A stretch of DNA of 64,000 nt from [Mycobacterium] zoologicum. GTDB taxonomy: Bacteria; Actinomycetota; Actinomycetes; Mycobacteriales; Mycobacteriaceae. The translations under genes and the position numbers were made by a program. This document shows, in pieces, positions 43,679 through 54,283 of this stretch. The notes beneath the pieces were generated by a model, which ran no database searches, was not told where the DNA came from, and saw nothing but the letters and a program-made list of their open reading frames with translations. The DNA lies in NCBI RefSeq assembly GCF_020172665.1, contig NZ_CP083985.1, positions 3,514,540-3,578,539 of the forward strand, written 5' to 3'. The stretch's first letter is position 1; each line of letters begins with the position of its first letter.

Positions 43679-44536
43679 TCAGCGGGTGCGCAGGTCCCGG
43701 GTGATCACGATGCGCGCCCCGAGCTGATCGTCCGGTGGGTAGTCCACCCCGACCAGGGTCAGGCCGCGCGCCGGGGCGGCGGTGAAGTCACTGGACCGGC
43801 GCTGCGCATTCAACAGATCGGCGCACCAGGCGACGCTGCGCCGGTGCTCACCGACGACCAGCAGTGCACCGACCAGAGAGCGCACCATCGACCAGCAGAA
43901 CGCGTCGGCACTGACATGCGCGGTGACCAGGTCACCGTCGCGCTCCCACTCGAGGCGCTGCAGGTCGCGGATGGTGGTGGCGCCCTCGCGATGACGACAG
44001 AACGCCGCGAAGTCGTTGAGCCCCAACAGAGTCTGTGACGCCTGCGTCATCGCCTCGACGTCCAGGGGGCGTGGCCAGGCGGTGACGTAGCGGGCCGACT
44101 GCGGCAGCACCCCGTAGGGCGCCGTCGACAGGCGGTAGGTGTAGTGCCGCCGCAGCGCGGAGAATCGGGCATCAAAGTCGCGGGTAGTCCGGTTCACCCG
44201 CAGCACCCGGACGTCGGCCGGCAGGAAACGCGCCAAGCGCCGTGTCAGCGCCAGGAATTCCGGCTCGTCGGCGGGCCGGCCACGCGAATAGGCATGTGCG
44301 ACAGCACTTTGCGGAATGTCGACGTGGGCGACCTGCCCGGTGGCATGCACGCCGGTGTCGGTGCGGCCGGCGCCGAACACCCGGACCGGAACGCGAAACA
44401 CCGTCGCCAGTGTCTCTTCGAGAACACCGGCGACGGTGCGCTGTCCGTTCTGTACCGCCCACCCGGCGAAATCGGTGCCGTCGTAGGCGATGTCGAGCCG
44501 AAGTCGAACTTCGGCCCCGGACTCAGGACTCGTCAG
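43679..44536 (-). CDS. truA: tRNA pseudouridine synthase A (unusual start)
   Basis: Makes pseudouridine at positions 38-40 of tRNA anticodon stems. The catalytic motif [13 protein letters not shown] and [15 protein letters not shown] are intact. The conserved N-terminus [16 protein letters not shown] is encoded up to about 44506, but no ATG, GTG or TTG lies in frame between it and the upstream stop. The first GTG (44401) would delete it. I extend the gene to a CTG at 44534-44536 that overlaps the rplQ stop and could be used by termination-reinitiation. This start is uncertain; the protein identity is firm. Confidence 0.85.
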   Translation of the reverse strand: MTSPESGAEVRLRLDIAYDGTDFAGWAVQNGQRTVAGVLEETLATVFRVPVRVFGAGRTDTGVHATGQVAHVDIPQSAVAHAYSRGRPADEPEFLALTRRLARFLPADVRVLRVNRTTRDFDARFSALRRHYTYRLSTAPYGVLPQSARYVTAWPRPLDVEAMTQASQTLLGLNDFAAFCRHREGATTIRDLQRLEWERDGDLVTAHVSADAFCWSMVRSLVGALLVVGEHRRSVAWCADLLNAQRRSSDFTAAPARGLTLVGVDYPPDDQLGARIVITRDLRTR

Positions 44537-45077
44537 TGGCTTCGGTGGCTTCGGGAGCCTCAGTGGCCTCGGCCGCGGAGGCGTCGAAGGCCTCGGAAGC
44601 CTCGGCCGCCGGCTCCTCGACCTTGGCTTCCTCGACCTTCTCGGCAGCCTTCTCCGCCTGAGCGGCCTTCTCCGCCTTGGCCGCGGCGCGACGCGCCCGG
44701 TCGGCCTCGTTGGTCACCGTCTTCTCCCGAACCAGCTCGATCACGGCCATCGGGGCGTTGTCGCCCTGACGCGCCTCGACCTTGATGATCCGGGTGTAGC
44801 CACCGCTGCGGTCCGCGAAGTGCGGGGCGATCTCGGCGAACAGCGAGTGCACCACATCCTTGTCGCGGATCTTCTTCATCACCTCACGCCGGTTGTGCAG
44901 CGTGCCCTTCTTGGCGTGGGTGATCAACTTCTCGGCGTACGGCCGCAGTGCCCGCGCCTTGGGCTCGGTCGTCTTGATCCGGCCGTGGGTGAACAGCGAG
45001 GTGGCCAGGTTGGCCAGCAGCGCCTGCTGGTGCGAGGACTTTCCGCCGAGGCGGGGCCCCTTGGTGGGCTTGGGCAT
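44523..45077 (-). CDS. rplQ: 50S ribosomal protein L17
   Basis: 184 residues. The conserved domain occupies residues 1-120 ([60 protein letters not shown]). A low-complexity Ala/Glu/Lys tail of about 60 residues follows, ending ATDES, an extension typical of actinobacterial L17. AGGAG lies upstream of the ATG. Its 3' end overlaps the presumed truA start. It is the next-to-last gene of the infA-truA unit. Confidence 0.97.
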   Translation of the reverse strand: MPKPTKGPRLGGKSSHQQALLANLATSLFTHGRIKTTEPKARALRPYAEKLITHAKKGTLHNRREVMKKIRDKDVVHSLFAEIAPHFADRSGGYTRIIKVEARQGDNAPMAVIELVREKTVTNEADRARRAAAKAEKAAQAEKAAEKVEEAKVEEPAAEASEAFDASAAEATEAPEATEATDES

Positions 45078-45137
45078 TGCGACTTCTCCTAAATGGGGCC
45101 GGCCCCCGTATCAGGTAGGACCGGGACGGAATTCTTT

Positions 45138-46190
<1,053 letters not shown>

Positions 46191-46254
46191 CTATCTCCTT
46201 CTCGGCACCCGCTATTTGATGCCGGTCAAGTCCTGCACTGGTCAGTGCAGGGTT

Positions 46255-46860
46255 TTACTTCGAGTAGAACTCGACGATCAGCTGCTCGGCGAGCGGCACA
46301 ACGATCTGGGCGCGCTCCGGAAGCTGGTGGATCAGGATGCGCTGACGCTCCCCGACCACCTGCAGCCAGCTTGGGACCGGCCGGTCCGTCTGGGTCTCGC
46401 GGGCGATCTGGAACGGCACCGTGTTGATCGACTTCTCGCGGACGTCGATGATGTCGTACTGCGACACCTGGTAGCTGGGCACGTCGACCTTCACACCGTT
46501 GACGGTGAAGTGGCCGTGGCTGACCAGCTGGCGGGCCATCCGACGGGTGCGGGCCAGGCCGGCGCGGTAAACCACGTTGTCCAGCCGGCTCTCCAGGATG
46601 CGCAACAGCTCCTCGCCGGTCTTGCCGCCACGACGGACGGCCTCCTCGTAGTAGCGACGGAACTGCTTCTCCATGACGCCGTAGGTGAAGCGAGCCTTCT
46701 GCTTCTCCTGCAGCTGCAGCCGGTATTCGCTTTCCTTGATCCGCGCGCGACCGTGCTGGCCGGGCGGGTAGGGGCGCTTCTCGAATGCCTGGTCACCACC
46801 GATGAGGTCGACGCCGAGCCGGCGGGACTTGCGGGTGGCGGGTCCGGTGTAACGAGCCAT
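46255..46860 (-). CDS. rpsD: 30S ribosomal protein S4
   Basis: 201 residues: MARYTGPATRKSRRLGVDLI, then the S4 RNA-binding domain (ESRLDNVVYRAGLARTRRMA, HGHFTVNGVKVDVPSYQV) and the ending EQLIVEFYSK. Primary 16S rRNA binder. It sits between rpsK and rpoA as in other actinobacteria. It has no zinc-cysteine cluster near the N-terminus, so it is the zinc-free form. Confidence 0.98.
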   Translation of the reverse strand: MARYTGPATRKSRRLGVDLIGGDQAFEKRPYPPGQHGRARIKESEYRLQLQEKQKARFTYGVMEKQFRRYYEEAVRRGGKTGEELLRILESRLDNVVYRAGLARTRRMARQLVSHGHFTVNGVKVDVPSYQVSQYDIIDVREKSINTVPFQIARETQTDRPVPSWLQVVGERQRILIHQLPERAQIVVPLAEQLIVEFYSK

Positions 46861-46874
46861 CTTTCGTAATCCTC

Positions 46875-47285
46875 CTAGACCCGGCGCCGCTTGGGCGGAC
46901 GGCAGCCGTTGTGCGGCTGCGGGGTGACATCGGAAATCGCGCCGACCTCGAGGCCGGCGGCCTGCAGCGAGCGGATCGCGGTCTCACGGCCCGAACCCGG
47001 GCCCTTGACGAACACGTCGACCTTCTTCACGCCGTGCTCCTGCGCCTTGCGGGCAGCGTTCTCGGCGGCCAGCTGCGCGGCGAACGGGGTGGACTTACGC
47101 GAGCCCTTGAACCCGACGTGACCCGACGACGCCCAGGCGATGACATTGCCCTGCGGGTCGGTGATCGTCACGATCGTGTTGTTGAAGGTGCTCTTGATGT
47201 GCGCGGCACCATGCGGGATGTTCTTCTTTTCCCGCCGCCGGGTCTTCTGGCCCTTCTTGGGCCCGGTCGCTTTCTTGGTTGCCAT
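46875..47285 (-). CDS. rpsK: 30S ribosomal protein S11
   Basis: 136 residues: a basic N-terminus [20 protein letters not shown], the conserved [20 protein letters not shown] and the C-terminal [17 protein letters not shown]. Platform protein of the small subunit. It follows rpsM after 5 bp and precedes rpsD after 14 bp. Confidence 0.98.
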   Translation of the reverse strand: MATKKATGPKKGQKTRRREKKNIPHGAAHIKSTFNNTIVTITDPQGNVIAWASSGHVGFKGSRKSTPFAAQLAAENAARKAQEHGVKKVDVFVKGPGSGRETAIRSLQAAGLEVGAISDVTPQPHNGCRPPKRRRV

Positions 47286-47290
47286 GGGTC

Positions 47291-47665
47291 TTACCTGGCC
47301 TTCTTCTTACCGGCGATGGTGCGCTTGGGGCCCTTGCGGGTGCGCGCGTTGGTCTTGGTCCGCTGGCCGCGCACCGGCAGGCCGCGACGGTGCCGCAGAC
47401 CCTGGTAGCAGCCGATCTCGATCTTGCGGCGGATGTCCGCCTGCACCTCGCGGCGCAGGTCGCCCTCGACCTTCAGGTTGCGCTCGATGTAGTCACGCAG
47501 CGCAGTCACCTGGTCGTCGGTCAGGTCCTTGCTGCGCTGGTCCTTGTCGATACCGGTGGCGGCGAGGATCTCGCAGGAGCGAGTACGGCCGATGCCGTAG
47601 ATGTAGGTCAGCGCGATCTCCATGCGCTTATCGCGCGGCAGGTCGACGCCCACTAGTCGTGCCAT
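47291..47665 (-). CDS. rpsM: 30S ribosomal protein S13
   Basis: 124 residues: [20 protein letters not shown], the helix-hairpin-helix [20 protein letters not shown], and the basic tail [23 protein letters not shown] at 47665 is the family start; an in-frame ATG at 47674 adds three residues. A GAGGGA ribosome site lies about 9-10 bp upstream. The 175 bp to rpmJ hold no gene I can recognise. Confidence 0.97.
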   Translation of the reverse strand: MARLVGVDLPRDKRMEIALTYIYGIGRTRSCEILAATGIDKDQRSKDLTDDQVTALRDYIERNLKVEGDLRREVQADIRRKIEIGCYQGLRHRRGLPVRGQRTKTNARTRKGPKRTIAGKKKAR

Positions 47666-47840
47666 GGGTGGCATTCCCTCTTTCGTAGCGGAGGTGTTGG
47701 TCCCAGCCCGTTCCCGGTGTGAAAAGCTCCGGGGCCCGGCCTCCGATCCGGGCGTTGCTGAGCCGGCCCATCTCTAAAGATGCCAGCGGAGCTCAGTGGT
47801 ACTGGGAGGTCTGCATTCAGTTGTGGTTGAAGCTGCTTGG

Positions 47841-47954
47841 CTAGCCCTGACGCTGCTTGTGGCGCGGGTCCGAGCAGATCACCATGACACGACCGTGCCG
47901 ACGGATCACCCTGCACTTGTCGCAGATCGGCTTGACGCTGGGGTTCACCTTCAC
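47841..47954 (-). CDS. rpmJ: 50S ribosomal protein L36
   Basis: 37 residues read from GTG at 47954: [20 protein letters not shown], then [17 protein letters not shown]. It has the C-x-x-C...C-x(4)-H zinc ribbon, so this is the zinc-binding L36 form. There is no strong ribosome site; translation is probably helped by the infA gene 56 bp upstream. Confidence 0.97.
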
Positions 47955-48010
47955 GGCTGCTGTGGTCCTGTTCTTATCGCTGGTCTGACGTACGGATGAC
48001 GCTTGGAGAA

Positions 48011-48232
48011 TTACTTGTACCGGTAGACGATGCGTCCGCGGGACAGGTCGTAGGGCGACAGCTCCACGACCACCCGGTCCTCGGGCAGGATCCGGATGTA
48101 GTGCTGCCGCATCTTGCCGCTGATATGGGCGAGTACCTTGTGACCGTTCTCCAGCTCAATACGAAACATCGCATTGGGCAGTGGTTCGACCACTCGACCC
48201 TCGACCTCGATGGCACCGTCTTTCTTGGCCAT
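48011..48232 (-). CDS. infA: Translation initiation factor IF-1
   Basis: 73 residues: [20 protein letters not shown], the S1/OB-fold strand [20 protein letters not shown] and [20 protein letters not shown], ending IVYRYK. Binds the ribosomal A site during initiation. It is the first gene of the minus-strand unit infA-rpmJ-rpsM-rpsK-rpsD-rpoA-rplQ-truA. Confidence 0.98.
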
Positions 48233-48400
48233 TACTCTCCGGCGATCCTCCGTGTCTGGCTTAACTGTTGTGTGCATGCGCCCGCCACGGCACAGCGCTG
48301 ACCGACTGCAAAACGTGAGCCGGTGGCAGGAAGTTCCAGGTTGTCCAGGAACCCAAGACTGGGCACGCAAGAGCCGATGCGGACGCCGCACCGTCGTCCA

Positions 48401-48429
48401 ACAATACCCGCATCCGCGCCACAGTCCAA
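48401..48429 (-). promoter_or_regulatory. Promoter of the infA operon
   Basis: Minus strand: TTGGAC (-35, 48424-48429), 17 bp, TATTGT (-10, 48401-48406). It gives an infA leader of about 160 nt. Confidence 0.65.
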
Positions 48430-48455
48430 AAGAGCCGAAAACCGACGTCGGCGGG

Positions 48456-48529
48456 GCCTCGCTAACCGCGGCGCTAAACCCGCGGTCCAGCTTCGCCTCT
48501 CCTCCGTCGAGCCTCGCTAACCGCGGCGC
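48456..48529. repeat. 19-bp direct repeat flanking the infA promoter side of the ABC gene
   Basis: The sequence GCCTCGCTAACCGCGGCGC occurs at 48456-48474 and again at 48511-48529, starts 55 bp apart. The second copy includes the stop and last codons of the ABC transporter gene. It may be a small local duplication; no function is evident. Confidence 0.6.
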
Positions 48530-50514
48530 GGAAGCCGCAGCTGCCAGCGCACCACACCGGCCCACACCACCCCCAGCAGCGCCAGGATCGCCATGTCGGC
48601 CAGCCACCACCGGGCCTCGTGCGTCCACAACTGGTCGTGCGCGGCGAGCGGATCGATGGCGGTCACATCGACCGTCGCGGCAGCGGCGGCGTACCCCCAC
48701 CGCGACGGCAGGTACCAGGAGATCTGGCTGAGCCCGAATCGCGTGCCGATCGGGAACATGCCTCCGGAGAACACCAGCGAGACCATGATCACCACCACCA
48801 GCATCGGCAGGATCTGCTCGGTGGATTTGGCCATCGCCGACAGCGCCAGCCCGATCACCGCCGAGACGATCGCGGTGAGCGCGAGCACCAGATACAGCTC
48901 GAGGACCGGGCTGCCCAACAGCAGCGCACCACGGGTCGGCGCACCCTTGCCGGCCACCACGATCGCGCTCAGCACCGCGGTCTGCAACAGTGCCGCGGCG
49001 CTGAACACCAGCACCTTCGCCGCCAGATACGCCGACGCCGACAGGCCCACCGACTGTTCGCGACGGAAGATGGATCGCTCCCCCACCAGATCCCGGATGG
49101 TCAGCGCTGTGCCCATGAACACCACCGAGACCAGCAGAACCAACAGGATCACCGACGCCTCTGAGGGCGAATCACTGCGTGGATCGGCGATCCCGAAACC
49201 ACTGTCGCCGGGCACCACCAGCGCCAGCGCACCGAGAATGAACGGCAGCACCGCCAGGAAGGCGAAGTAGCCGCGGTCGGCCACGATCAACCGGATCTGA
49301 CGACGGGCCACGCTGAAGATCTGACGCGTCAGGCTGGTGCGGGCCGGATTGCCGGCAGCGTCGGCCCCGCTGCGGGCCTGGGCCCCGAACCGTCGCACCG
49401 TCCCGGTGTCCTGCCGGCGGGCCAGGTAGTCGCGGTGCGCGGCGTCGGGGTCGGCGCTGACGAAGGCGAAGATGTCCGCCCAGTCGGTGCCGCCCATCAC
49501 CGCGCCGATCTCGGCGGGCGGCCCGGAGAACGCCGTCTTGCCGCCGGGCGCCAGCAGCAGCACCTGGTCGCACATGTCGAGGTAGGTCAGCGAGTGAGTC
49601 ACCACCACGACCACCCGGTCGGCGTCGGCGAGCCGGCGCAGCATCGTCATGACCTGGCGGTCCAACGCCGGGTCCAGGCCTGAGGTCGGCTCATCGAGGA
49701 TCAACAGCGACGGCCCGGTGAGCAGTTCCATCGCCACCGACGCGCGTTTGCGCTGACCGCCGGAGAGCTTGTCGACCCGGGTCTTGCGGTGCGGGGTCAA
49801 CTCCAGTTCATCGATGACCCGGTCCACCACGGCGCGACGATCGGCCGCGGAGGTGTCCGGCGGCAGTCGCAGCTCGGCGGCGTATCCAAGCGCCTGCTCG
49901 ACGGTGAGCTGGCGGTGCACGACGTCGTCCTGGGGCACCACCCCGATCCGCGACCGCAGCGATGCGTACTGGGCGTGTACGTCGTGGCCGTCGAAGCCGA
50001 CTCGGCCGATGCTGGGTTGCATTGCGCCGCCCAGCAGGTTGATCAGGGTGGACTTGCCCGCGCCCGACGGCCCGATGACCGCCGTGAGGGTTCCGGGCCG
50101 CGCGGTCAAGGACACGTCGTCCAGCAGTTGCCGGCCGTCGATGGTCAGCCCGAGCTGCTCCGCCTCGAGTCCGCCGACATGGTGATCGACGGGCCGGAGC
50201 ACCAGGGTGCCGCCCGCGACGGTGAAATCGGTGTTGCCGAAGGTGACGACGTCACCGTCGCTCAGCGCGGAGCGGACGATCCGGCGGCCGTTGACGAAGG
50301 TGCCGTTGATGCTGTCGCTGTCGATAATCACCAGGCCGGCCCCGGTGGTGACCAAGGTGGCGTGCGCCCGCGACACCAGCGGATCGGCGACCACCATGTC
50401 GCTGTCGGCGCGGCGACCGATCTGAACCTCGGTGGACCGGCCGCCGCTCATGACCGGTATCGACACGGTGGGTGATTCGTCTCCCGCCGGACCCGTCGGC
50501 TTGAGCGGCGTCAT
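48517..50514 (-). CDS. FHA-domain ABC exporter (Rv1747-like, single FHA)
   Basis: 665 residues: an N-terminal FHA phosphothreonine-binding domain ([34 protein letters not shown]), an ATPase with Walker [10 protein letters not shown], signature LSGGQRKR and Walker [13 protein letters not shown], and six membrane helices of ABC-2 type from about residue 410. This is the layout of Rv1747, which is regulated by Ser/Thr kinases and linked to envelope lipid export; Rv1747 has two FHA domains, this protein one. The start at 50514 follows GGTGAGG. Substrate unknown. Confidence 0.88.
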
Positions 50515-50617
50515 GGCCTCACCCACCTCACCGTTCGGGTTGCACTGGACACCGCAAACCCTAGTGGCGGGGGCTCCGGGCCGCCTGTGAACGCGGCGGC
50601 AAGCCGCCTCTCGCATT

Positions 50618-50635
50618 TACTAGGATGTCCTAGTA
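50618..50635. promoter_or_regulatory. Palindromic operator upstream of mmsA
   Basis: TACTAGGA (50618-50625) and TCCTAGTA (50628-50635) form a perfect inverted repeat with a 2-bp spacer, 54 bp before the mmsA ATG. It is typical of a TetR-family site controlling acyl-CoA catabolism. No regulator gene is adjacent; the MarR-type gene at 57518 is the only local candidate and is not tightly linked. Confidence 0.6.
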
Positions 50636-50689
50636 TTCTCGGGGTCGGGGCCGGCTCCGGTCCACCCACCACAGTCACGGGGATGGCGC

Positions 50690-52210
50690 ATGACCACACA
50701 GATTTCGCACTTCATCAACGGCAAACGCGCCGCGGGCGCATCCAAGCGCACCGCCGACGTGTTCGATCCCAGCACCGGAGCGGTGCAGGCCAAGGTCCCG
50801 CTGGCCGACTCCGCCGAAGTCGACGCCGCCGTCGCCATCGCAGTGGAAGCCCAAAAGGGCTGGGCCGCATACAATCCGCAGCGCCGGGCCCGGGTATTGA
50901 TGCGCTTCATCAACCTGGTCAACGAGAACATGGACGAGCTGGCCGAGCTGCTCTCCCGCGAACACGGCAAGACCGTCGACGACGCCCGCGGCGACATTCA
51001 GCGCGGCATCGAGGTGATCGAGTTCTCCGTCGGCATCCCGCACCTGCTCAAGGGCGAGCACACCGAGGGCGCCGGCCCAGGCATCGACGTGTTCTCGCTG
51101 CGCCAGCCGCTGGGCGTCGTCGCCGGGATCACCCCGTTCAACTTCCCGGCGATGATCCCGCTGTGGAAAGCCGGCCCGGCGCTGGCCTGCGGCAACGCGT
51201 TCATCCTCAAGCCGTCCGAGCGCGACCCGTCGGTGCCGGTGCGCCTGGCCGAACTGTTCCTCGAGGCCGGGTTGCCGGCCGGAGTGTTCCAGGTGGTGCA
51301 CGGCGACAAGGAGGCCGTGGACGCCCTGCTGCACCACCCCGACATCCAAGCCGTCGGTTTCGTCGGCAGCTCCGACATCGCCGAGTACATCTACTCGACG
51401 GCGACCGCCAACGGCAAGCGTGCGCACTGCTTCGGCGGCGCGAAGAACCACATGATCGTGATGCCCGACGCCGACCTGGACCAGGCCGTCGACGCGCTGA
51501 TCGGCGCCGGATACGGCAGCGCCGGCGAGCGCTGCATGGCGATCAGCGTGGCGGTGCCGGTCGGTGAGGAAACCGCCGATCGCCTGCGCGCCAAGCTGGT
51601 CGAGCGGGTCAACCAGTTGCGGGTCGGGCACAGCCTGGACCCCAAGTCCGACTACGGGCCGCTGATCACCGAGGCCGCCCTGGCCCGGGTCCGCGACTAC
51701 ATCGGCCAGGGCGTGGACGCCGGCGCCGAATTGGTGGTCGACGGGCGGGAGCGCGCCAGCGACGAGCTGACCTTCGGCGATCACAACCTGGCCGACGGCT
51801 ACTTCATCGGGCCCACCCTGTTCGATCACGTCACCACCGAGATGTCGATCTACACCGACGAGATCTTCGGCCCGGTGCTGTGCATCGTCCGGGCCGCCAA
51901 TTACGAAGAGGCGCTTGCGTTGCCGTCCGAGCACGAGTACGGCAACGGGGTGGCGATCTTCACCCGCGACGGCGACACCGCCCGCGACTTCACCTCCCGG
52001 GTGCAGGTCGGGATGGTCGGGGTGAACGTGCCGATCCCGGTGCCGGTGGCCTATCACACCTTCGGGGGCTGGAAGCGGTCCGGATTCGGCGACCTCAACC
52101 AGCACGGCACCGCGTCGATCCAGTTCTACACCAAGGTCAAGACCGTCACGCAGCGCTGGCCCTCGGGCATCAAGGACGGGGCCGAATTCCATATCCCCAC
52201 AATGGGATAG
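50690..52210 (+). CDS. mmsA: CoA-acylating methylmalonate-semialdehyde dehydrogenase
   Basis: 506-residue aldehyde dehydrogenase that converts methylmalonate semialdehyde to propionyl-CoA at the end of valine (and thymine) breakdown. It shows the family motif TPFNFPAMIPLWK, the NAD loop FVGSSDIAEY and the catalytic cysteine in GSAGERCMAIS. fadE follows after 6 bp and mmsB next: the gene order of Rv0753c-Rv0751c. Probably induced through the palindrome at 50618-50635. Confidence 0.95.
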   Translation: MTTQISHFINGKRAAGASKRTADVFDPSTGAVQAKVPLADSAEVDAAVAIAVEAQKGWAAYNPQRRARVLMRFINLVNENMDELAELLSREHGKTVDDARGDIQRGIEVIEFSVGIPHLLKGEHTEGAGPGIDVFSLRQPLGVVAGITPFNFPAMIPLWKAGPALACGNAFILKPSERDPSVPVRLAELFLEAGLPAGVFQVVHGDKEAVDALLHHPDIQAVGFVGSSDIAEYIYSTATANGKRAHCFGGAKNHMIVMPDADLDQAVDALIGAGYGSAGERCMAISVAVPVGEETADRLRAKLVERVNQLRVGHSLDPKSDYGPLITEAALARVRDYIGQGVDAGAELVVDGRERASDELTFGDHNLADGYFIGPTLFDHVTTEMSIYTDEIFGPVLCIVRAANYEEALALPSEHEYGNGVAIFTRDGDTARDFTSRVQVGMVGVNVPIPVPVAYHTFGGWKRSGFGDLNQHGTASIQFYTKVKTVTQRWPSGIKDGAEFHIPTMG

Positions 52211-52216
52211 GGCGCA

Positions 52217-53380
52217 ATGGACACGACATTGGACGCAGAAGAACGGGTGATCGTCGAGACCGCGGCGGCGTTCGCCGAGAAGCGGCTGGCACCCTACGCG
52301 CTGGAATGGGATGCCACCCACCACTTTCCGGTGGATGTGATGCGCGAGGCCGCCGGCCTGGGCATGGCGGCGATCTACTGCCGCGAAGACGCCGGCGGCT
52401 CGGGCCTGCGCCGCCTGGACGGGGTGCGCATCTTCGAACAGCTCTCGATCGCCGATCCGGTGATCGCCGCCTACCTGTCGATCCACAACATGTGCGCCTG
52501 GATGATCGACAGCTACGGCACCGAGGAACAGCGCAAGGCCTGGGTGCCCACGCTTGCGTCGATGGAATCCGTCGCCAGCTACTGCCTCACCGAACCCGGC
52601 GCGGGCTCGGACGCCAGCGCGCTCAGCACCCGCGCGGTGCGCTCGGGCGGCGACTATGTGCTCGACGGCGTCAAGCAGTTCATCTCCGGCGCCGGCGTCT
52701 CCGACGTGTACGTGATTATGGCGCGAACCGGGGACGACAGCCCGCGGGGCATCTCGACGTTTATCGTCGAAAAGGGCACGCCCGGACTGAGTTTCGGCGC
52801 CGCCGAGCAGAAGATGGGCTGGAATGCCCAGCCGACCGCCCAGGTCGTCCTCGAAGGGGTGCGGGTGCCCGCCGAGGCGATGTTGGGTGGCGCGCAGGGC
52901 GAGGGCACCGGATTCTCGATCGCGATGAACGGCCTCAACGGCGGCCGGATCAACATCGCAGCCTGCTCACTGGGCGGCGGCCAGGCCGCGTTCGACAAGA
53001 CCGGCGCCTACCTGGCCGACCGTCAGGCGTTCGGCAAGGCGCTGCTCGACGAGCCGACCGTCCGGTTCACCCTCGCCGACATGGCCACCGCCCTGGAGAC
53101 CTCGAGGCTGCTGCTGTGGCGGGCGGCCAGTGCACTCGACGAGGGATCTCCGGACAAGGTCGAGTTGTGCGCGATGGCCAAGCGCTACGTCACCGACGCG
53201 TGCTTCGAGGTGGCCGACAAGGCCCTGCAGCTGCACGGCGGGTACGGGTATCTGCGTGAGTACGGTCTGGAGAAAATCGTCCGGGATCTGCGGGTGCACC
53301 GCATCCTGGAAGGCACCAACGAGATCATGCGGATGGTCGTCGGCCGAGCCGAGGCCTCCCGAGTCCGATCCGGCAGCTAG
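52217..53380 (+). CDS. Acyl-CoA dehydrogenase (FadE9-like, isobutyryl-CoA type)
   Basis: 387-residue FAD enzyme expected to oxidise isobutyryl-CoA (or a similar branched acyl-CoA) in valine catabolism. It contains the acyl-CoA dehydrogenase motifs YCLTEPGAGSDASAL and QLHGGYGYLREYGLEK, and the C-terminal RDLRVHRILEGTNEIMRM. The substrate is inferred from its place between mmsA and mmsB. It starts 6 bp after mmsA. Confidence 0.93.
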   Translation: MDTTLDAEERVIVETAAAFAEKRLAPYALEWDATHHFPVDVMREAAGLGMAAIYCREDAGGSGLRRLDGVRIFEQLSIADPVIAAYLSIHNMCAWMIDSYGTEEQRKAWVPTLASMESVASYCLTEPGAGSDASALSTRAVRSGGDYVLDGVKQFISGAGVSDVYVIMARTGDDSPRGISTFIVEKGTPGLSFGAAEQKMGWNAQPTAQVVLEGVRVPAEAMLGGAQGEGTGFSIAMNGLNGGRINIAACSLGGGQAAFDKTGAYLADRQAFGKALLDEPTVRFTLADMATALETSRLLLWRAASALDEGSPDKVELCAMAKRYVTDACFEVADKALQLHGGYGYLREYGLEKIVRDLRVHRILEGTNEIMRMVVGRAEASRVRSGS

Positions 53381-53388
53381 GGGCATTG

Positions 53389-54264
53389 ATGCAAACGGTC
53401 GCGTTTCTGGGACTGGGCCACATGGGCGGGCCGATGGCGGCCAACCTGGTCAAAGCCGGTCACCCGGTGCACGGCTTCGACCCGGTCCCGGCGGCCGCCG
53501 AGACTGCCGCGGCCAACGGGGTGAGCATGCATGCCACCGCGGCTGAAGCGGTCGCCGGCGCCGACGTGGTGATCACCATGCTGCCCAACGGCGACTTGGT
53601 AAAGGCCTGCTACCTCGAAGTCCTGCCGGTCGCGAAAGCCGGCACGCTGTTCATCGACAGCTCCACCATCTCGGTCGATGACGCCCGCGAGGCCCATGCC
53701 CTGGCCGGCAAGCACGGGATCGCCCAGCTCGACGCGCCGGTGTCCGGCGGGGTGACCGGCGCGGTGGCCGGGCGGCTGGCGTTCATGGTCGGCGGCGAGG
53801 CCGATGCCGTACAGCGTGCCACCCCGGTGCTGGAACCGATGGCCGCCAAGATCATTCACTGCGGCGGGACCGGCGCCGGCCAGGCCGCCAAGATCTGCAA
53901 CAACATGGTGCTGGCTGTGCAGCAGGTGGCGGTCGCCGAGGCGTTCGTGCTGGCCGAGAAACTCGGCCTGGCCGACCAGGCGCTGTTCGACGTGATGACC
54001 GGGGCCACCGGGAACTGCTGGGCGCTGCACACCAATTGCCCGGTCCCCGGCCCGGTGCCGACCTCCCCGGCGAACCGGAACTTCGAACCGGGGTTCGCCA
54101 CCGCCCTGATGAACAAGGACCTGGGTCTGGCGATGGACGCGGTGACCTCGACCGGCTCAGCCGCCCCGCTGGGCAGCCATGCCGCGGCGATCTACCGCGA
54201 CTTCGCCGCAGAGCACAGCGCGCAGGACTTCAGCGCGGTCATCAATCAGCTGCGGGAGAGCTGA
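53389..54264 (+). CDS. mmsB: 3-hydroxyisobutyrate dehydrogenase
   Basis: 291 residues. Oxidises 3-hydroxyisobutyrate to methylmalonate semialdehyde, the substrate of MmsA. The N-terminal NAD site is FLGLGHMGGPMAANL, the substrate loop DAPVSGGVTGA and the catalytic Lys in GAGQAAKICNNMV. The C-terminal helical domain has NRNFEPGFATALMNKDLGLA. ATG at 53389 is preferred to TTG at 53386. It completes the three-gene valine operon. Confidence 0.94.
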   Translation: MQTVAFLGLGHMGGPMAANLVKAGHPVHGFDPVPAAAETAAANGVSMHATAAEAVAGADVVITMLPNGDLVKACYLEVLPVAKAGTLFIDSSTISVDDAREAHALAGKHGIAQLDAPVSGGVTGAVAGRLAFMVGGEADAVQRATPVLEPMAAKIIHCGGTGAGQAAKICNNMVLAVQQVAVAEAFVLAEKLGLADQALFDVMTGATGNCWALHTNCPVPGPVPTSPANRNFEPGFATALMNKDLGLAMDAVTSTGSAAPLGSHAAAIYRDFAAEHSAQDFSAVINQLRES

Positions 54265-54283
54265 ACGTCCGTCGGCCCGCCGA

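Noticed and set aside
43679..44401. truA starting at the GTG at 44401
   Set aside because: This would remove about 36 conserved N-terminal residues, including YDGTDFAGW, that are encoded just upstream.
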